Part shown: piece by piece, positions 1 through 9,644 of the stretch
Layout: each line of letters begins with the position of its first letter
Numbering within the stretch: the first letter of the stretch is position 1
Origin: JAZKFT01 sp965246935
GTDB lineage: Bacteria; Bacteroidota; Bacteroidia; Chitinophagales; Chitinophagaceae
Length of the DNA: 64,000 nucleotides
NCBI GenBank assembly: GCA_965246935.1
Contig: CBDFGC010000019.1
Location: 186,001-250,000 of the forward strand
Direction of reading: 5' to 3'
Translations under genes and position numbers: made by a program
The notes under the pieces: generated by a model
The model's input: the letters and a program-made list of their open reading frames with translations, nothing else
The model's database searches: none
What the model was told of the DNA's origin: nothing

Positions 1-282
1 CTATTGCCGTCAGCATTTTGCGGAAGAAGAATTGATGAAAATTTTTTAAAAGATTTGCCGCCCGGTATTGATGCCTGCGGCGAAAACGGTGAGTTTCATA
101 CGTTTTGCTATGACGGCCCTATTTTTAAAAAACCGGTTCCATTTACTTTAGGTGAAAAAGTGTACCGGGAATACAAAGCCCCAACCTCCAATGGTAATGA
201 TGATTGCTTCACCACACCGCAACAGCAAAAAATGGGGTTTTGGTTTCAAGATTTGTTACCGGTAGATGGGATTATTTTATAA
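1..282 (+). CDS. Dph6-like ATP-pyrophosphatase, C-terminal part
   Basis: The frame is open from the left edge, so only the last ~93 codons are visible. The segment CGENGEFHTF followed by YDGPIFKKP and the closing FWFQDLLP resemble the C-terminal half of the diphthine-ammonia ligase / adenine nucleotide alpha-hydrolase family (Dph6, MJ0570-related). Family members use ATP to adenylate a substrate. Bacteria do not make diphthamide, so the true substrate here is unknown. The ATP-binding N-terminus lies outside the window. The family assignment rests on these motifs alone. Confidence 0.7.
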   Translation, partial: LLPSAFCGRRIDENFLKDLPPGIDACGENGEFHTFCYDGPIFKKPVPFTLGEKVYREYKAPTSNGNDDCFTTPQQQKMGFWFQDLLPVDGIIL

Positions 283-284
283 TT

Positions 285-351
285 CATAGGGCGTTGCCGC
301 ATGTTTCATAGGGCGTTGCCCTATGCTGAAATAGTGCTGCCCTTTCAGGGC
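285..351. repeat. short intergenic hairpins
   Basis: Downstream of the Dph6-like gene the words ATAGGGCGTTGC occur twice. One copy forms a perfect hairpin (ATAGGGC-GTTG-CCCTAT, 308-324), and a second palindrome GCCCTTTCAGGGC follows. They could end transcription of the gene before or be dispersed palindromic repeats. There is no clear T-tract. Confidence 0.45.
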
Positions 352-433
352 GACACAATTGCCTACTGATAATTTGTATTCATTGCGCCATTTGCATATT
401 TGCTAATTGTCACATTTGCTAATTTGCCTGGAC

Positions 434-1027
434 TTATTCATCCTTCCACCGCCACAAATGTAGGCTGGCATACGTGCGGTAGGGTTTCCATTTTTGCGAT
501 AATTTTTCCATCTTTACCAGCATCTGTTTTTTATCTAAAGCCTCCAGACCGTACAATTTTTTCATGGCATTCTGAATGCCCAAATCAGCCACAGGAAATA
601 CATCTTCCCGCCCTAAGGTGAACATGAGCAACATCTCTACTGTCCAACGGCCCACGCCTTTGATAGCAGTTAGGAAATCAATAATTTCATCGTTACTCAT
701 GGCCAGCAGCATGGTGTCGGTTACTCCATGCTCAATGCAAAAAGCGGCTACATTTTGCACGTACTTTACTTTGGCATTGCTGAGTCCAATGGCTCGTAAG
801 GTTTCCGGTTGTGTAGCCAACACTTCCTGCGGTTCCGGTTCGTAGCCATGGTATAAATCCAGAAAACGGTGATAAATGATTTTGGCAACTTTCGTGTGCA
901 ATTGCTGGCTCATAATGCTATCCATCAACCGTAGCGGAATATTCTGATGAAACTTTAATTCATGCATTTCTTCGCCCATGATTTTTGCCAGGCGTTTGTC
1001 TTTGCTGAGATGGTCTTTGTAGGACAA
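434..1027 (-). CDS. DNA-3-methyladenine glycosylase, AlkA/HhH-GPD type
   Basis: This is a 197-residue HhH-GPD base-excision repair enzyme that removes alkylated purines from DNA. Visible are the helix-hairpin-helix AIKGVGRWTVEM (about residues 121-132) and the downstream VADLGIQ, where D148 is the expected catalytic aspartate. SIMSQQLHTKVA near residue 38 is the usual N-terminal helix of the fold. It lacks the extra N-terminal domain of E. coli AlkA, as is common for short bacterial members. The start ATG is at 1027. There is no operon partner on the same strand close by. Confidence 0.88.
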   Translation of the reverse strand: MSYKDHLSKDKRLAKIMGEEMHELKFHQNIPLRLMDSIMSQQLHTKVAKIIYHRFLDLYHGYEPEPQEVLATQPETLRAIGLSNAKVKYVQNVAAFCIEHGVTDTMLLAMSNDEIIDFLTAIKGVGRWTVEMLLMFTLGREDVFPVADLGIQNAMKKLYGLEALDKKQMLVKMEKLSQKWKPYRTYASLHLWRWKDE

Positions 1028-1166
1028 GGTGGTGAATGGTCAATAGTGAATGGTGAATGTAAAAACTAATCGCCAGAATTAAACTGTAATGCTTCGTATA
1101 GTATGCTTTACTGCCAATAACTTTTTCGGCTAAAGCCGGTATAATCAGCTACATCATTCATACAAT

Positions 1167-1402
1167 CCGTTGGCTTCAGCCCAATGTCATTAAGATAATG
1201 ATTGCGATAGCGGCTATGCGCCGTAGGTGCAACCTGTTTGTAGCAAACAGACATCATTGATGTTGGTGCATGCCACGTAGTGGCTACCTGATCAGAGAAG
1301 GGGTAGCCACTACGTGGCAATGATTCCCTTTGCCTCTTTGTTTGCTACAAACAGAAAGCCCCGATGGGGCTTATCTTAATGACATTGGGCTGAAGCCAAC
1401 GG
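1167..1402. repeat. MITE-like element with 32-bp perfect terminal inverted repeats
   Basis: A 236-bp unit bounded by 32-bp perfect inverted repeats (1167-1198 and 1371-1402), each containing GGCTTCAGCCCAATGTCATT or its complement. The interior holds a second inverted pair, GTAGTGGCTACC and GGTAGCCACTAC, around TGATCAGAGAAG. CAAT flanks both sides and may be a 4-bp target duplication. There is no coding capacity. A diverged copy in inverted orientation lies at 56181-56414. It fills the gene-free stretch 1028-1438. Confidence 0.8.
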
Positions 1403-1438
1403 CAATTAATACAGATGAAGCTGAAGATTAATTTAATA

Positions 1439-2164
1439 TTAAAGTGTAGATTCAAAAATCTTTTTTGGCCTGCGGATAATTACTTCGGAACCTTTTGCCA
1501 ATACAACGCTTTTCGGAGCAACCGATAAATAAGGCACAAACGCTTTTCCATACAACGCTTCAATGTCAAAATCTGCCTGGTAACTATTGATGGCGTAGGT
1601 TTCCCAGGCGGGATGCTCAACGCCATACTCAATAGTTGTTTTGGTATTTAGTTCGTTATAGCCCCAGTAATGCTCCAGTATAAATTGCTCTTCGGAACCA
1701 TCCTTTATGGCAGCCGGTGTACTGGTTGCTATAGCTTGTAAACTGTTCCAATGCCCCCGGTATTTCCATTGGTATTGAATGTTTATTTCGTTGCTTGTTT
1801 GTAATAAATGATGCCGCACCGGCATGGCATGGTAATGCTCATTATACAAGGTGTTGGCCATGTAGGCAATAACCGGCTGCGGTACAATTTCTGATACAAA
1901 TGCTACACCCCGCTTCCATTCTTTTCCATCAAAATGTTTTACATACAGCCGCAGGTTTATCTCGTTGAAATGCGTATGCAGCGGCCACCGGATGCCAAAT
2001 ACTTTTGTGTTATTGAATTGAAATCCAACCATGCTGAGCACTGCTTTGCCCTGCCATAAATCCAGTTCCACATGCGGTGGTATAAATGGTTTTAGAATTT
2101 CCGCCGGCACTTCGTAATTCAGCATTAGCAGGTATTCCCAGCGGGCACTTAAAAAAATTGACAA
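1439..2164 (-). CDS. DUF2071 (YqjF-like) protein
   Basis: 241 residues. The N-terminus (ARWEYLLMLNYEVPAEILKP) and the following VGFQFNNTKVFGIRWP and HTHFNEINLRLYV match DUF2071/YqjF proteins, which share an acetoacetate-decarboxylase-like fold and have no settled function. The start is a TTG at 2164. The first ATG (at 2125) would delete the conserved WEYL segment, so TTG is preferred. It stands alone, with a MITE-like repeat downstream of its stop. Confidence 0.8.
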   Translation of the reverse strand: MSIFLSARWEYLLMLNYEVPAEILKPFIPPHVELDLWQGKAVLSMVGFQFNNTKVFGIRWPLHTHFNEINLRLYVKHFDGKEWKRGVAFVSEIVPQPVIAYMANTLYNEHYHAMPVRHHLLQTSNEINIQYQWKYRGHWNSLQAIATSTPAAIKDGSEEQFILEHYWGYNELNTKTTIEYGVEHPAWETYAINSYQADFDIEALYGKAFVPYLSVAPKSVVLAKGSEVIIRRPKKIFESTL

Positions 2165-2651
2165 TTGATAATGAATAATTAATAATGATAAACAGGTTGT
2201 AAACGTTTAAAGTTTAGAATTGGTTGTATCTTTTGCTCTCCGACGTCTCTGAATTCGTATCCCTATATTTCCCCTATTCTGTAACTACAACCTCCCGAAT
2301 AAAACTTTTGAGTTACCCGATGTTACATTAGCTGAAATCCGATCTCTCAAATTAAACTTTTGCCAAGTTTAAGAACTTGCCAAAAGTTATGTTCATGCCG
2401 TAAGGTTTGTCAGTTGCAAATAATTTACAGCATTGCATAGACATGGTTGTTACACGTTATACTGTATAAGTGAGATCCTTTCTATCTCTTTCATTGAAAG
2501 AAAAGAAAACGACAAATCAAAGATTACAACGATGTCAAATAGTAGTACAAATGCCAAGTTCATAAAAAGGAAAAGATTAAAGTATACCTGCCGTAACAAA
2601 AAATGTAGCATGTTACAACCGCATTATTCACGATTCACCATTCACCATTGA
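2165..2651. other. gene-free spacer
   Basis: About 490 bp between DUF2071 and the GHL10 remnant, which here run away from one another on their 5' and 3' sides. The sequence is A+T-rich, with no credible gene. A 72-codon plus-strand frame at 2433-2651 has no recognisable features. The right end carries the low-complexity words CACGATTCACCATTCACCAT, also present (as complement) near 1035 and 16865. Confidence 0.5.
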
Positions 2652-4176
2652 CTATCTCACCATCACCATCTCACTTTCATTGTTATTCCTGTCTATAACA
2701 CTGATGCCGATTTGCTGAGCCGGGTATAAGGAAAAAAACTGGTCGTTCAGTGCAAGTTCAGTACTGCCCGGAAATAGTTTCATCAGGTAAGCTGCATTAT
2801 CCGAATCAGGCACTACGCCTTTCGGAAATGCATATACGGCAAAGGCCTTTACCTGCCTGCCCAGGCTGTCTATTGGTTTATAGTGTACACTGGTATCGGG
2901 AGCTATCAGCATTATTTTTTCCCATGTGTTTTACTACCGGTGGGGCAGGGGCAATGCTGTCAATCCAGGGCATTGACGGTACAATGGACAGGTTACGGTA
3001 ATAATTGTTTCGTAAGGTGTCATTCCAGCCGTAGGGGTTTTTGTAAAATATTTTGCTGCTATAAAAAACACTGCCTTGTATGTCTTCATATTCCCGCAGC
3101 AGCTTAATCTGGTTGGGAATTTGGTTTTTATCCCTCCAGGCACTATTGCTGCCGGCCCCGGTAGTATCCATGACCGATATATACATGCCTGCCATAACTG
3201 TGTGCCGCCCACCAGTCTACCAGTTCTTCATAATCGGCTTTTTCATAGCCAATTTCCCAGTACAATTGCGGGGCTACATAATCAATCCAGCCTTTTTTCA
3301 GCCATAATAAAATATCGGCATATAAATCATCATAATTTGTTGTGCCATGCGTATTGCTGCCATCTGGGTCGTCCTTTTTATTGCGCCAGATACCAAAAGG
3401 GCTGATGCCAAATTTTACATGGGGCTTAATGCTTTTAATAGCCTGGCTAAGCATCAGGATAATGGAATCCGCAATTACTGCGCCGCCACACTTCCTTTTC
3501 GCATTCCGCCACCATAACGCAAATAGGAAGCCTGGTCGGGAAAATCTTTGCCGGCTACTTTATATGGATAAAAATAATCATCGAAATGAATGGCATCCAC
3601 ATCGTATCGTGTTACCACATCCCGGATTACATTGGTTACAAAACGGCGGGCGTCCGGATTTCCGGGATCGAAGTATTTTTTGTAGCTTTCTGCTTCACTG
3701 CCATATACCCAGAACCAGTCCTTGAAAAGTTTAGTTGGGTGGTTGGCTGCTACCGATGAACGGGCCACATTAAACACTGCCCGGTAAGGATTGAACCAGG
3801 CATGAAATTCCATGCCCCGGCGGTGTGTCTCTTCAATCATAAATTGCAGCGGATCGTAGTAGGGTACCGGGGGCAGGCCCTGTACGCCGGTCAGGTATTC
3901 GCTCCAGGGTTCGTATTGGCTGGGGTAAAAGGCATCGGCAGCAGGGCGTACCTGCACTACTACAGCGTTCATTCCGCAGCTTTGCAGTAAATTCAGCAGG
4001 TTGATGAATTCTGTTTTTTGAACGTCGGACGAAAGGCCACGGCGGCTGGGCCAGTCAATATTTTCAACGGTAGCGATCCAGGCACCTCTGAATTCATACT
4101 TCGGATTTTGACCAAAAAGAAAATTATTTACCACAACCAGGTAAATGAAAAGAAACAGGTAACGGCACAAATTCAT
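2652..4176 (-). pseudogene. GHL10-family glycoside hydrolase-like protein, frameshifted
   Basis: Four reading-frame segments together spell one glycosyl hydrolase-like 10 protein (GHL10, formerly DUF187). It has a signal peptide at ATG 4176 (MNLCRYLFLFIYLVVVNN), then RGAWIATVENIDWPS, VVVQVRPAADAFYPS, EFHAWFNPYR and DAIHFDDYFYPY, and later FGISPFGIWRN and DYVAPQLYWEIGY. Breaks lie near 3490-3460, 3150 (one extra G in a GGGG run) and 2910. Each is repaired by a single-base change, so the cause may be recent mutation or base-calling error. If intact, it would be an exported polysaccharide-active enzyme with a C-terminal beta domain. Confidence 0.8.
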
Positions 4177-4266
4177 GGGGCGAATGTCGGAAATCATACA
4201 TTGTTCCGCCACAACGGATAACAAGATTCAAAAATTGTAAGGGTAGCAGTCCGTTTTATGCGGGTG

Positions 4267-4728
4267 CTATTCTACCGCCGTTTTCTGCCGGATAGCATCC
4301 AGCAGGCTATTTAGCCGGGCAGCATCTTCTTCGGTAATGGTGCCCACCAGGTCATCCATCCGGGAGTCGTATTTATCCATTTCTTTCAGCAGTGCTTTGC
4401 CTTTTTCCGTAATGAATACATCTACCAGGCGTTTGTCTCTTGCGCAAATCTTTTTTTCTACCAGTTCTTTTACAATCAGCCGGTCAACAATGCGGCTGGT
4501 ATCGCTCATTTTGTCCAGCATCCGTTCCCGTATTTGTAATGTACTAATGGGTTCCTGGGCACCCCGTAAAATGCGTAAAATATTATACTGCTGCATCGTC
4601 AGGTCGTGGCAGGTAAACTGCTCCTGCATTCTGTCCCGCAGCCAGTTGAAGGTATAGATGATATTGACGATAGCTTTATGGCGCTCGCTGCGGAAGCTTT
4701 GCTGGTAAATTTCTTTTTCGAGGCTCAT
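4267..4728 (-). CDS. MarR-family transcriptional regulator
   Basis: 153 residues with the winged-helix layout of MarR dimeric repressors: LTMQQYNILRIL (helices 2-3), the recognition region STLQIRERMLDKMSDTSRIVDRL, then the wing EKKICARDKRLVDVFITEKG. MarR proteins respond to small aromatic ligands or oxidants. The target is not evident. The start ATG is at 4728, and the gene lies 90 bp downstream of the GHL10 remnant start in the same direction. Ligand and regulon cannot be told from sequence. Confidence 0.88.
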   Translation of the reverse strand: MSLEKEIYQQSFRSERHKAIVNIIYTFNWLRDRMQEQFTCHDLTMQQYNILRILRGAQEPISTLQIRERMLDKMSDTSRIVDRLIVKELVEKKICARDKRLVDVFITEKGKALLKEMDKYDSRMDDLVGTITEEDAARLNSLLDAIRQKTAVE

Positions 4729-4786
4729 GGCGTTGAGTTTCTTAGGTTGGGTTAATGATACTCAAATATACGTCAGTTGTAGGGAA

Positions 4787-4890
4787 AACAACAGACGACA
4801 GAGGACTACAGATGAGGGACACCGTGACACCGGGTTGAAACCCGGCGCTACAAAATGGACCGTGCCTACGGCACTACAAATTCCGTAAGC
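4787..4890. repeat. low-complexity and short palindromic repeats
   Basis: Upstream of the MarR gene is ACAACAGACGACAGAGGAC-type text, the same vocabulary as the repeats near 11265 and 11400. Two short palindromes follow, CCGGGTTGAAACCCGG and GTGCCTACGGCAC. The rest to 5006 is TTTGCTAATTTG-like text, also seen near 400 and 10680. No gene is seen here. Confidence 0.5.
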
Positions 4891-5006
4891 AGAGCATATA
4901 AGTTTCTCTTTGCTAATTTGCCTATTTGTTATTTTTTAACAGTTGCATTCATTTTGTTTTTGCATTCATTGAGTAATTGAGCCATTTGCTAATTTGCTAA
5001 TTTGAT

Positions 5007-6952
5007 TTACTTCCCAGCCAGCGATACCCTTTTAGCAATAATCGTCACGTCTTTTGTCCACGTATATTCTTTCGCATACCATTGGTCCATTGCCTTCAAA
5101 CTTTGTTCCGGCAGGTTTTTACCGGTAGTGGCCGGCATGGCATCGGGTAACAGAATGCCAGGTTTCAGGGCCGGAAGATGTATGGCTGCATCATGATAAC
5201 CAATCCAGGTGTTTTTACCGGCTAATACCCGCAAGCAGTTGGTAACGAACTGCACCGGGTTTCTAACCAACAGGAAATGCAATGGCAGTGATGCCAGCAA
5301 CAGCAGGGAAGCGGCAATATCCAGTGAGCGCTTGCTGCTACAATGGTACAGACGACCAAGGTTGAAAATTTCTTTTGCTGCAACTGCTTCGCCGCCCGTA
5401 TCCTTGCTATGGCTGCCAACAATGCTATGGCTGTGACGGTAGTGAAAAGTATAGCGCAAACGCTTGTGCTGTTGCATTAATACAATCGCCGCTTTCATGG
5501 TCATATCTTTATCAATACAAAACAGCAGTTCCCCGTACGGGCATTGCTTTCAACAAATCACTTACCTGGCTTATCTGGCCTATGGCTTTTTGTTCATTAT
5601 TATGCGGTGCAATACGGCCTAATATCCGTTCCGCCCGGCCGGCAGCATGCAGTAACTGCTGTACTTCGTTAAATGCAGGCAGCGATGCAGCAACCAAGGT
5701 TTGCTGTTGTTCCCCCATTTTCGTCGGCAATAGTAAGGGCGCCCGCCTGCAACAGGATATACCGGAATAAGAGAATAACAATAGAGGCAAGCAGCCCGCC
5801 AAATAAAACAATGCCTCTTGAAAAACGGTATTCATCGTTCAGCAGCGAGTAAGCCGCCAGATTTATTACAATCGCTGCCATCATTGCGTACCAGGTTCGT
5901 AATGGCTTATACCAGCGCTGATATAAACCAGCCATGGCGCCTGCTATAATAAAAAGTATAGTAAATGCCGGGAAGATTGTCCATACGATTTCCGGCCGCA
6001 AGTGCAGGCCTTTTCTTACCCAGGTTTGCCATACGTGTTTTAGGGAAAACAGGCTGAGCATAACGATAAGTGCATCCAATAGCGGCAAGCCAATCCATTT
6101 TACAAAAGAGATGGCTGCACTAAGGCCGGCCCGCAGCCAGATGGCCACCTGAATAAAAGACCGGAATAACATGGCCTTACCGCCACCATAATGTTTTTGT
6201 ACAAATACATACATGGCCTGGTAAAACATCCGTACATAGTTCAGGCTTCCTTTTTTTGTGCTTTCACCCTTGAAGTGGATGATTCGACTACCGGCAAAAT
6301 ACCAGTTTTGCCAGCCACTTTTCTGGATGCGGTAGCTCAGGTCAATGTCCTCGCCATACATAAAAAAGCGTTCATCGAAGGCACCGGTTTGTTGCAGCAC
6401 TTTACGCCTTACCATCATAAAGGCGCCTGCCAGTACATCTACCTCGTTGCTTGTAGCTTCGGGTAAATGGCCCAGGTGGTAACGGGCAAACCATTTCGAT
6501 TTTGGAAATAGCCCGGCAAGTCCTGTTAATTTAAAAAAAGACGTAAGCGGTCCGGGAAAAGCTCTTTTTGATTCTTTTAAAAAACGGCCACTGCCGTCTA
6601 CCATGCAAATGCCAAGAGCACCGGCCTGCAAATGCGCCGACATAAAATAAAGGCAATGATGCAGGCAATCTTCGGGTAGTAGGGTATCCGGGTTTAAATA
6701 CAAAATCAATTCGCCGGTTGCCAATTGTAACGCCTGGTTATTAGCGGCCCCAAACCCGGTATTTTCCGGATTATCAACCCAAATTACCCAGGGAAAAAGC
6801 GGCCGCAAATAAGGCAAGCTTCCATCCGTGCTGTGATTATCCACTACCAACACCTCGGCAGTTATACCATGTATGGCAGCTTTCACCGAGTGCAGGCACT
6901 GCTCCAGGAAATGCTTTACGTTATAATTGATGATGATAATGGATAATTGCAC
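5007..6952 (-). pseudogene. family 2 glycosyltransferase with membrane and sensor-like C-terminal part, frameshifted
   Basis: The first 410 codons (from ATG 6952) encode a GT2 glycosyltransferase: LSIIIINYNVKHFLEQCL, VVDNHSTDGS, ENTGFGAANNQAL, LNPDT (DXD-like), AGAFMMVRR and FFMYGEDIDLSYR, then several membrane segments. The frame breaks near 5715 and 5535. The other frames continue with AASLPAFNEVQQLL, ERILGRIAP and LLFCIDKDM, which resembles the nucleotide/CoA-binding module of glycosyl-1-phosphate transferases, and end at 5007. Two single-base changes restore one ~640-residue protein. It is either a recent pseudogene or a sequence error. Likely role: cell-surface polysaccharide or O-antigen synthesis at the inner membrane. 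Confidence 0.75.
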
Positions 6953-7123
6953 GACGGCGAATGTCGTTTTTTTAGCCGGCAGTCAGCAGTCGAAAGTCGG
7001 CAGGCTGATAACTATACCGGTACCCGGATCATTAACTCTCCCATTAATGACTGTTGCACAAGAAAACGCCTTATCCGAACTTCCGGACTGATAACTGCCG
7101 ACTGCCTGACTGCCGACTAAACC

Positions 7124-7131
7124 TATCTTTG
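7124..7131 (+). promoter_or_regulatory. Bacteroidota -7 box before the suhB-like gene
   Basis: TATCTTTG matches the -7 consensus TAnnTTTG of Bacteroidota primary sigma factors. It lies only 5 bp before the start ATG at 7137, so a transcript from it would be leaderless or nearly so. No good -33 TTTG is visible. Confidence 0.5.
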
Positions 7132-7136
7132 CCCTT

Positions 7137-7931
7137 ATGCTTAAACAAACACTGTTAGCTGCCGCTAAAGCCGGTGGCGACGTCATGCAACACTTCTTCA
7201 ACGGTACGTTTACCATCAGTAATAAAGAAGGGATCAACAACCTGGTAACCGAGGCTGACCATGCTGCCGAAAAAGCCATTTTTGAGGTAATCCGGCAGCA
7301 GTATCCCGATCATTACCTGCTAAGCGAAGAAGCCGGCATATTGGAAACCACCAGTAACTATAAATGGATTATCGATCCGATAGATGGTACCGTCAATTTT
7401 GCCCATGGTATACCTATTTGTGCCGTAAGCATTGGCATTGAAAAAGATGGAAAAATGATTGCCGGTGTGGTATATAGCCCTGCCTTAAATGAATTATTCG
7501 TAGCCGAACGGGGTGGTGGTGCCTGGCTGAATGATAAACAAATACACATAAGCACCGAAACCGAACTGGTAAAAGCCTGCCTGGTTACCGGTTTTCCGTA
7601 CACCTATTTGGATGAACCAAACGGACCGCTGCAATGTTTTGAACGGTTCATCCGCAAAGGTGTACCGGTGCGGCGGCTGGGCAGTGCCGCATTGGATTTA
7701 TGCTGGGTAGCTGCGGGCCGCTTTGATGGCTTTTACGAACACAAGCTGCAACCCTGGGATAGCGCTGCCGGTTTTTTAATTGTAGAGGAAGCGGGCGGAA
7801 AGGTTACGGATCTGAAAGGTGCTTATTATTCGCCGTACGAGCCGGGCATTATTGCCAGCAATGGATTGATACATGATGAACTACAGCGGGCAGTGCAAAA
7901 TGAGCACCCTTTTTTTAGGTTGGAGAAGTAA
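7137..7931 (+). CDS. suhB: inositol-1-monophosphatase family phosphatase
   Basis: 264 residues with the full metal-dependent phosphatase signature: LLSEEAG, WIIDPIDGTVNFAHGIP (motif with the two metal-binding aspartates) and, near the C-terminus, LQPWDSAAGFLIVEEAGG (WDxAAG). The family hydrolyses inositol monophosphate and related sugar phosphates in the cytoplasm with Mg2+, and SuhB also acts in ribosomal antitermination in some bacteria. Length is typical. The start is fixed by the promoter-like box just upstream. It is transcribed away from the glycosyltransferase. Confidence 0.9.
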   Translation: MLKQTLLAAAKAGGDVMQHFFNGTFTISNKEGINNLVTEADHAAEKAIFEVIRQQYPDHYLLSEEAGILETTSNYKWIIDPIDGTVNFAHGIPICAVSIGIEKDGKMIAGVVYSPALNELFVAERGGGAWLNDKQIHISTETELVKACLVTGFPYTYLDEPNGPLQCFERFIRKGVPVRRLGSAALDLCWVAAGRFDGFYEHKLQPWDSAAGFLIVEEAGGKVTDLKGAYYSPYEPGIIASNGLIHDELQRAVQNEHPFFRLEK

Positions 7932-8043
7932 ATGATGTTTCAACAAACCCGAACGAAGATTTAACTGCACGGGTTAGATTTCCATCATTTTCATTCAATA
8001 TCTTTAAATATAGTTTCATTCGAATCTTTATAAATTAAATAGT

Positions 8044-8271
8044 ATGCAAGATCATGTGGAGATAGCTTTTGATGAGCTAATTAAAATAGCAAAACAATTG
8101 CCGCCGCAAAAGTGGGAAAAGCTAAAACAGGAAGTAGAATCCAGTACCTCAAATGATACGGAACGGGAAGCGTTTAGAAAGTTATTGTTGAACGGCCCTG
8201 TTTTTTCAGAAGAACAATTGAGAACCATAGGTGAAAACCGCAAAAGCATGAACGAATGGCGGACAAGATAA
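8044..8271 (+). CDS. VapB-like antitoxin
   Basis: 75 residues, short and charged, with FDELIKIAKQLPPQKWEKLKQEVE at the N-terminus, typical of small antitoxins paired with PIN toxins in Bacteroidota. It overlaps the VapC start by 16 bp, the usual coupling order antitoxin-toxin. The expected role is to neutralise the toxin through its C-terminal tail and repress the shared promoter. No DNA-binding fold is certain from sequence, so the call rests mainly on position. Confidence 0.72.
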   Translation: MQDHVEIAFDELIKIAKQLPPQKWEKLKQEVESSTSNDTEREAFRKLLLNGPVFSEEQLRTIGENRKSMNEWRTR

Positions 8272-8645
8272 TACTGGCAGACACATCCCTTCTTATCGAT
8301 TATTTTAGAAAAACGGACAAGTCTAACGCTATATTATTTACGCTATTTGATCAGGGCTACAATTTTTGTATTTCATCTGTAACCCATTATGAAATTTATT
8401 CAGGCGCAACGGCTGCGCAACTTTTATTCTGGAGAAATTTTTTAGAAAAAACAACAGTGTTACCCTTTGACGAATCAGTGGCGGAAGTTGCAGTTGGTAT
8501 TAACAATGCTCTAAAACAAAAAAATAAGCAAATTGAAATAGCTGATTTGTTCATTGCCGCAACCGCTATTTCAGCAAAGCTGCCTTTTGCAACTTTGAAT
8601 CGAAAACATTTTGAACGCATTGAAGAATTGGTTATCGTAAACTGA
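8256..8645 (+). CDS. vapC: VapC-type PIN-domain ribonuclease toxin
   Basis: 129 residues forming one PIN domain. ILADTSLLIDYF supplies the first acidic residue (D9), THYEIYSG the glutamate E46, and IEIADLFIAATAI the later aspartate D97. VapC toxins are Mg2+-dependent endoribonucleases that cut tRNA or rRNA. The start overlaps the preceding antitoxin by 16 bp. Together they form a complete type II toxin-antitoxin pair in an A+T-rich insert between suhB and thiL. Confidence 0.88.
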   Translation: MADKIILADTSLLIDYFRKTDKSNAILFTLFDQGYNFCISSVTHYEIYSGATAAQLLFWRNFLEKTTVLPFDESVAEVAVGINNALKQKNKQIEIADLFIAATAISAKLPFATLNRKHFERIEELVIVN

Positions 8646-8713
8646 GAAATGTAGTGAGCAGGTACAAGTTGTTGAAGAACAATATGAATTAATGTAATAT
8701 TTAATAATCAAAT

Positions 8714-8926
8714 ATGCTGAAGGGTTTGAAATATATATCAGATAAAAACGGCCACAAAGAAGCTGTGATTGTACCGATTCAGATTTGGGAAGAACTGAAC
8801 GATAGTTACAGAAAACTTCAACATAAACTACAAATCTTAAAAGGTATTCGGGAAGGATTGACAGAAGTAAAACAATCAAAAAGAAGTGGGAAGAAGTTAC
8901 AAACATTAAAGGATTTTTTGAAGTAA
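8714..8926 (+). CDS. orphan antitoxin-like protein
   Basis: 70 residues: KYISDKNGHKEAVIVPIQIWEEL is the Phd/YefM-like beginning common to RelB/Phd antitoxins in Bacteroidota, followed by a basic helical tail. No RelE-like toxin follows; the next gene is a DUF6680 protein 90 bp on. It may be a relic, or may act with a partner elsewhere. Confidence 0.6.
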   Translation: MLKGLKYISDKNGHKEAVIVPIQIWEELNDSYRKLQHKLQILKGIREGLTEVKQSKRSGKKLQTLKDFLK

Positions 8927-9016
8927 GTGAATAATACCTTTTTAAAATAACTGTATTGTTAAGGTCATTCAAAACAGAGGTATAAGCAATTTTAAACTAA
9001 CACACAATGAAACTTT

Positions 9017-9631
9017 ATGATTTATGAGATATTGACAATAGCAGCAATTATTTTAGGGCCAATAATTGCAGTTCAAACTGATAAATTTCTTACGAGAAGA
9101 AGAGCAGACAAAAACAGAAAACTGTCAATTTTTAAAACACTTATGGCCACTCGTGGTAATCCTCTAAGCCGAGATCATGTTGAAGCTTTAAATTTAATTG
9201 ATATAGAATTTTCAGATAATAATTTCAAAAAAATTTCTGAAAGATGGAAGGAATATTTTGATAATTTATGTCAAAACCCTGAGAAAGAGGAACAGATAGT
9301 TGTATGGAGGGCTAGAAATGAAGAATTCCTTACAAATCTCCTCGATGAAATGGGAAAATCTTTAGGGTATAAATTTGATAAGGTGCTTCTCAAACGCGGT
9401 ATTTATTTCCCAAGAGGGCATGAGCAAATGGAAATGGAATATCAAATTATCCGAAAAGGAATGGTTGATATTATGATGGGAGAGAAAGAATTACCGATAA
9501 ACATAGCAAAAGCTGACATTGAAATAGATGTAGACAAACAGCGTGAATTGCAGGATTTGATGATACAATACTACAAAGGGGAAGTACAAAAAATTAATAA
9601 CGCCACCCCAATCAAAATTCATAATTCCTAA
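9017..9631 (+). CDS. DUF6680-like protein
   Basis: 204 residues beginning with a single membrane segment (ILTIAAIILGPIIAVQ), followed by a conserved-looking block LMATRGNPLSRDHVEALNLIDIEF and later FLTNLLDEMGKSLGY and FDKVLLKRGIYFPRG. This pattern fits the DUF6680 family, which has no known function. The A+T-rich coding sequence differs from suhB and thiL on either side, suggesting it came with the toxin-antitoxin genes. The start ATG at 9017 follows a short out-of-frame ATG at 9007. Confidence 0.62.
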   Translation: MIYEILTIAAIILGPIIAVQTDKFLTRRRADKNRKLSIFKTLMATRGNPLSRDHVEALNLIDIEFSDNNFKKISERWKEYFDNLCQNPEKEEQIVVWRARNEEFLTNLLDEMGKSLGYKFDKVLLKRGIYFPRGHEQMEMEYQIIRKGMVDIMMGEKELPINIAKADIEIDVDKQRELQDLMIQYYKGEVQKINNATPIKIHNS

Positions 9632-9644
9632 ATCATAAATCCCC

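Noticed and set aside
2433..2651. 72-codon gene
   Set aside because: No homology features, biased composition, ends in a low-complexity repeat.
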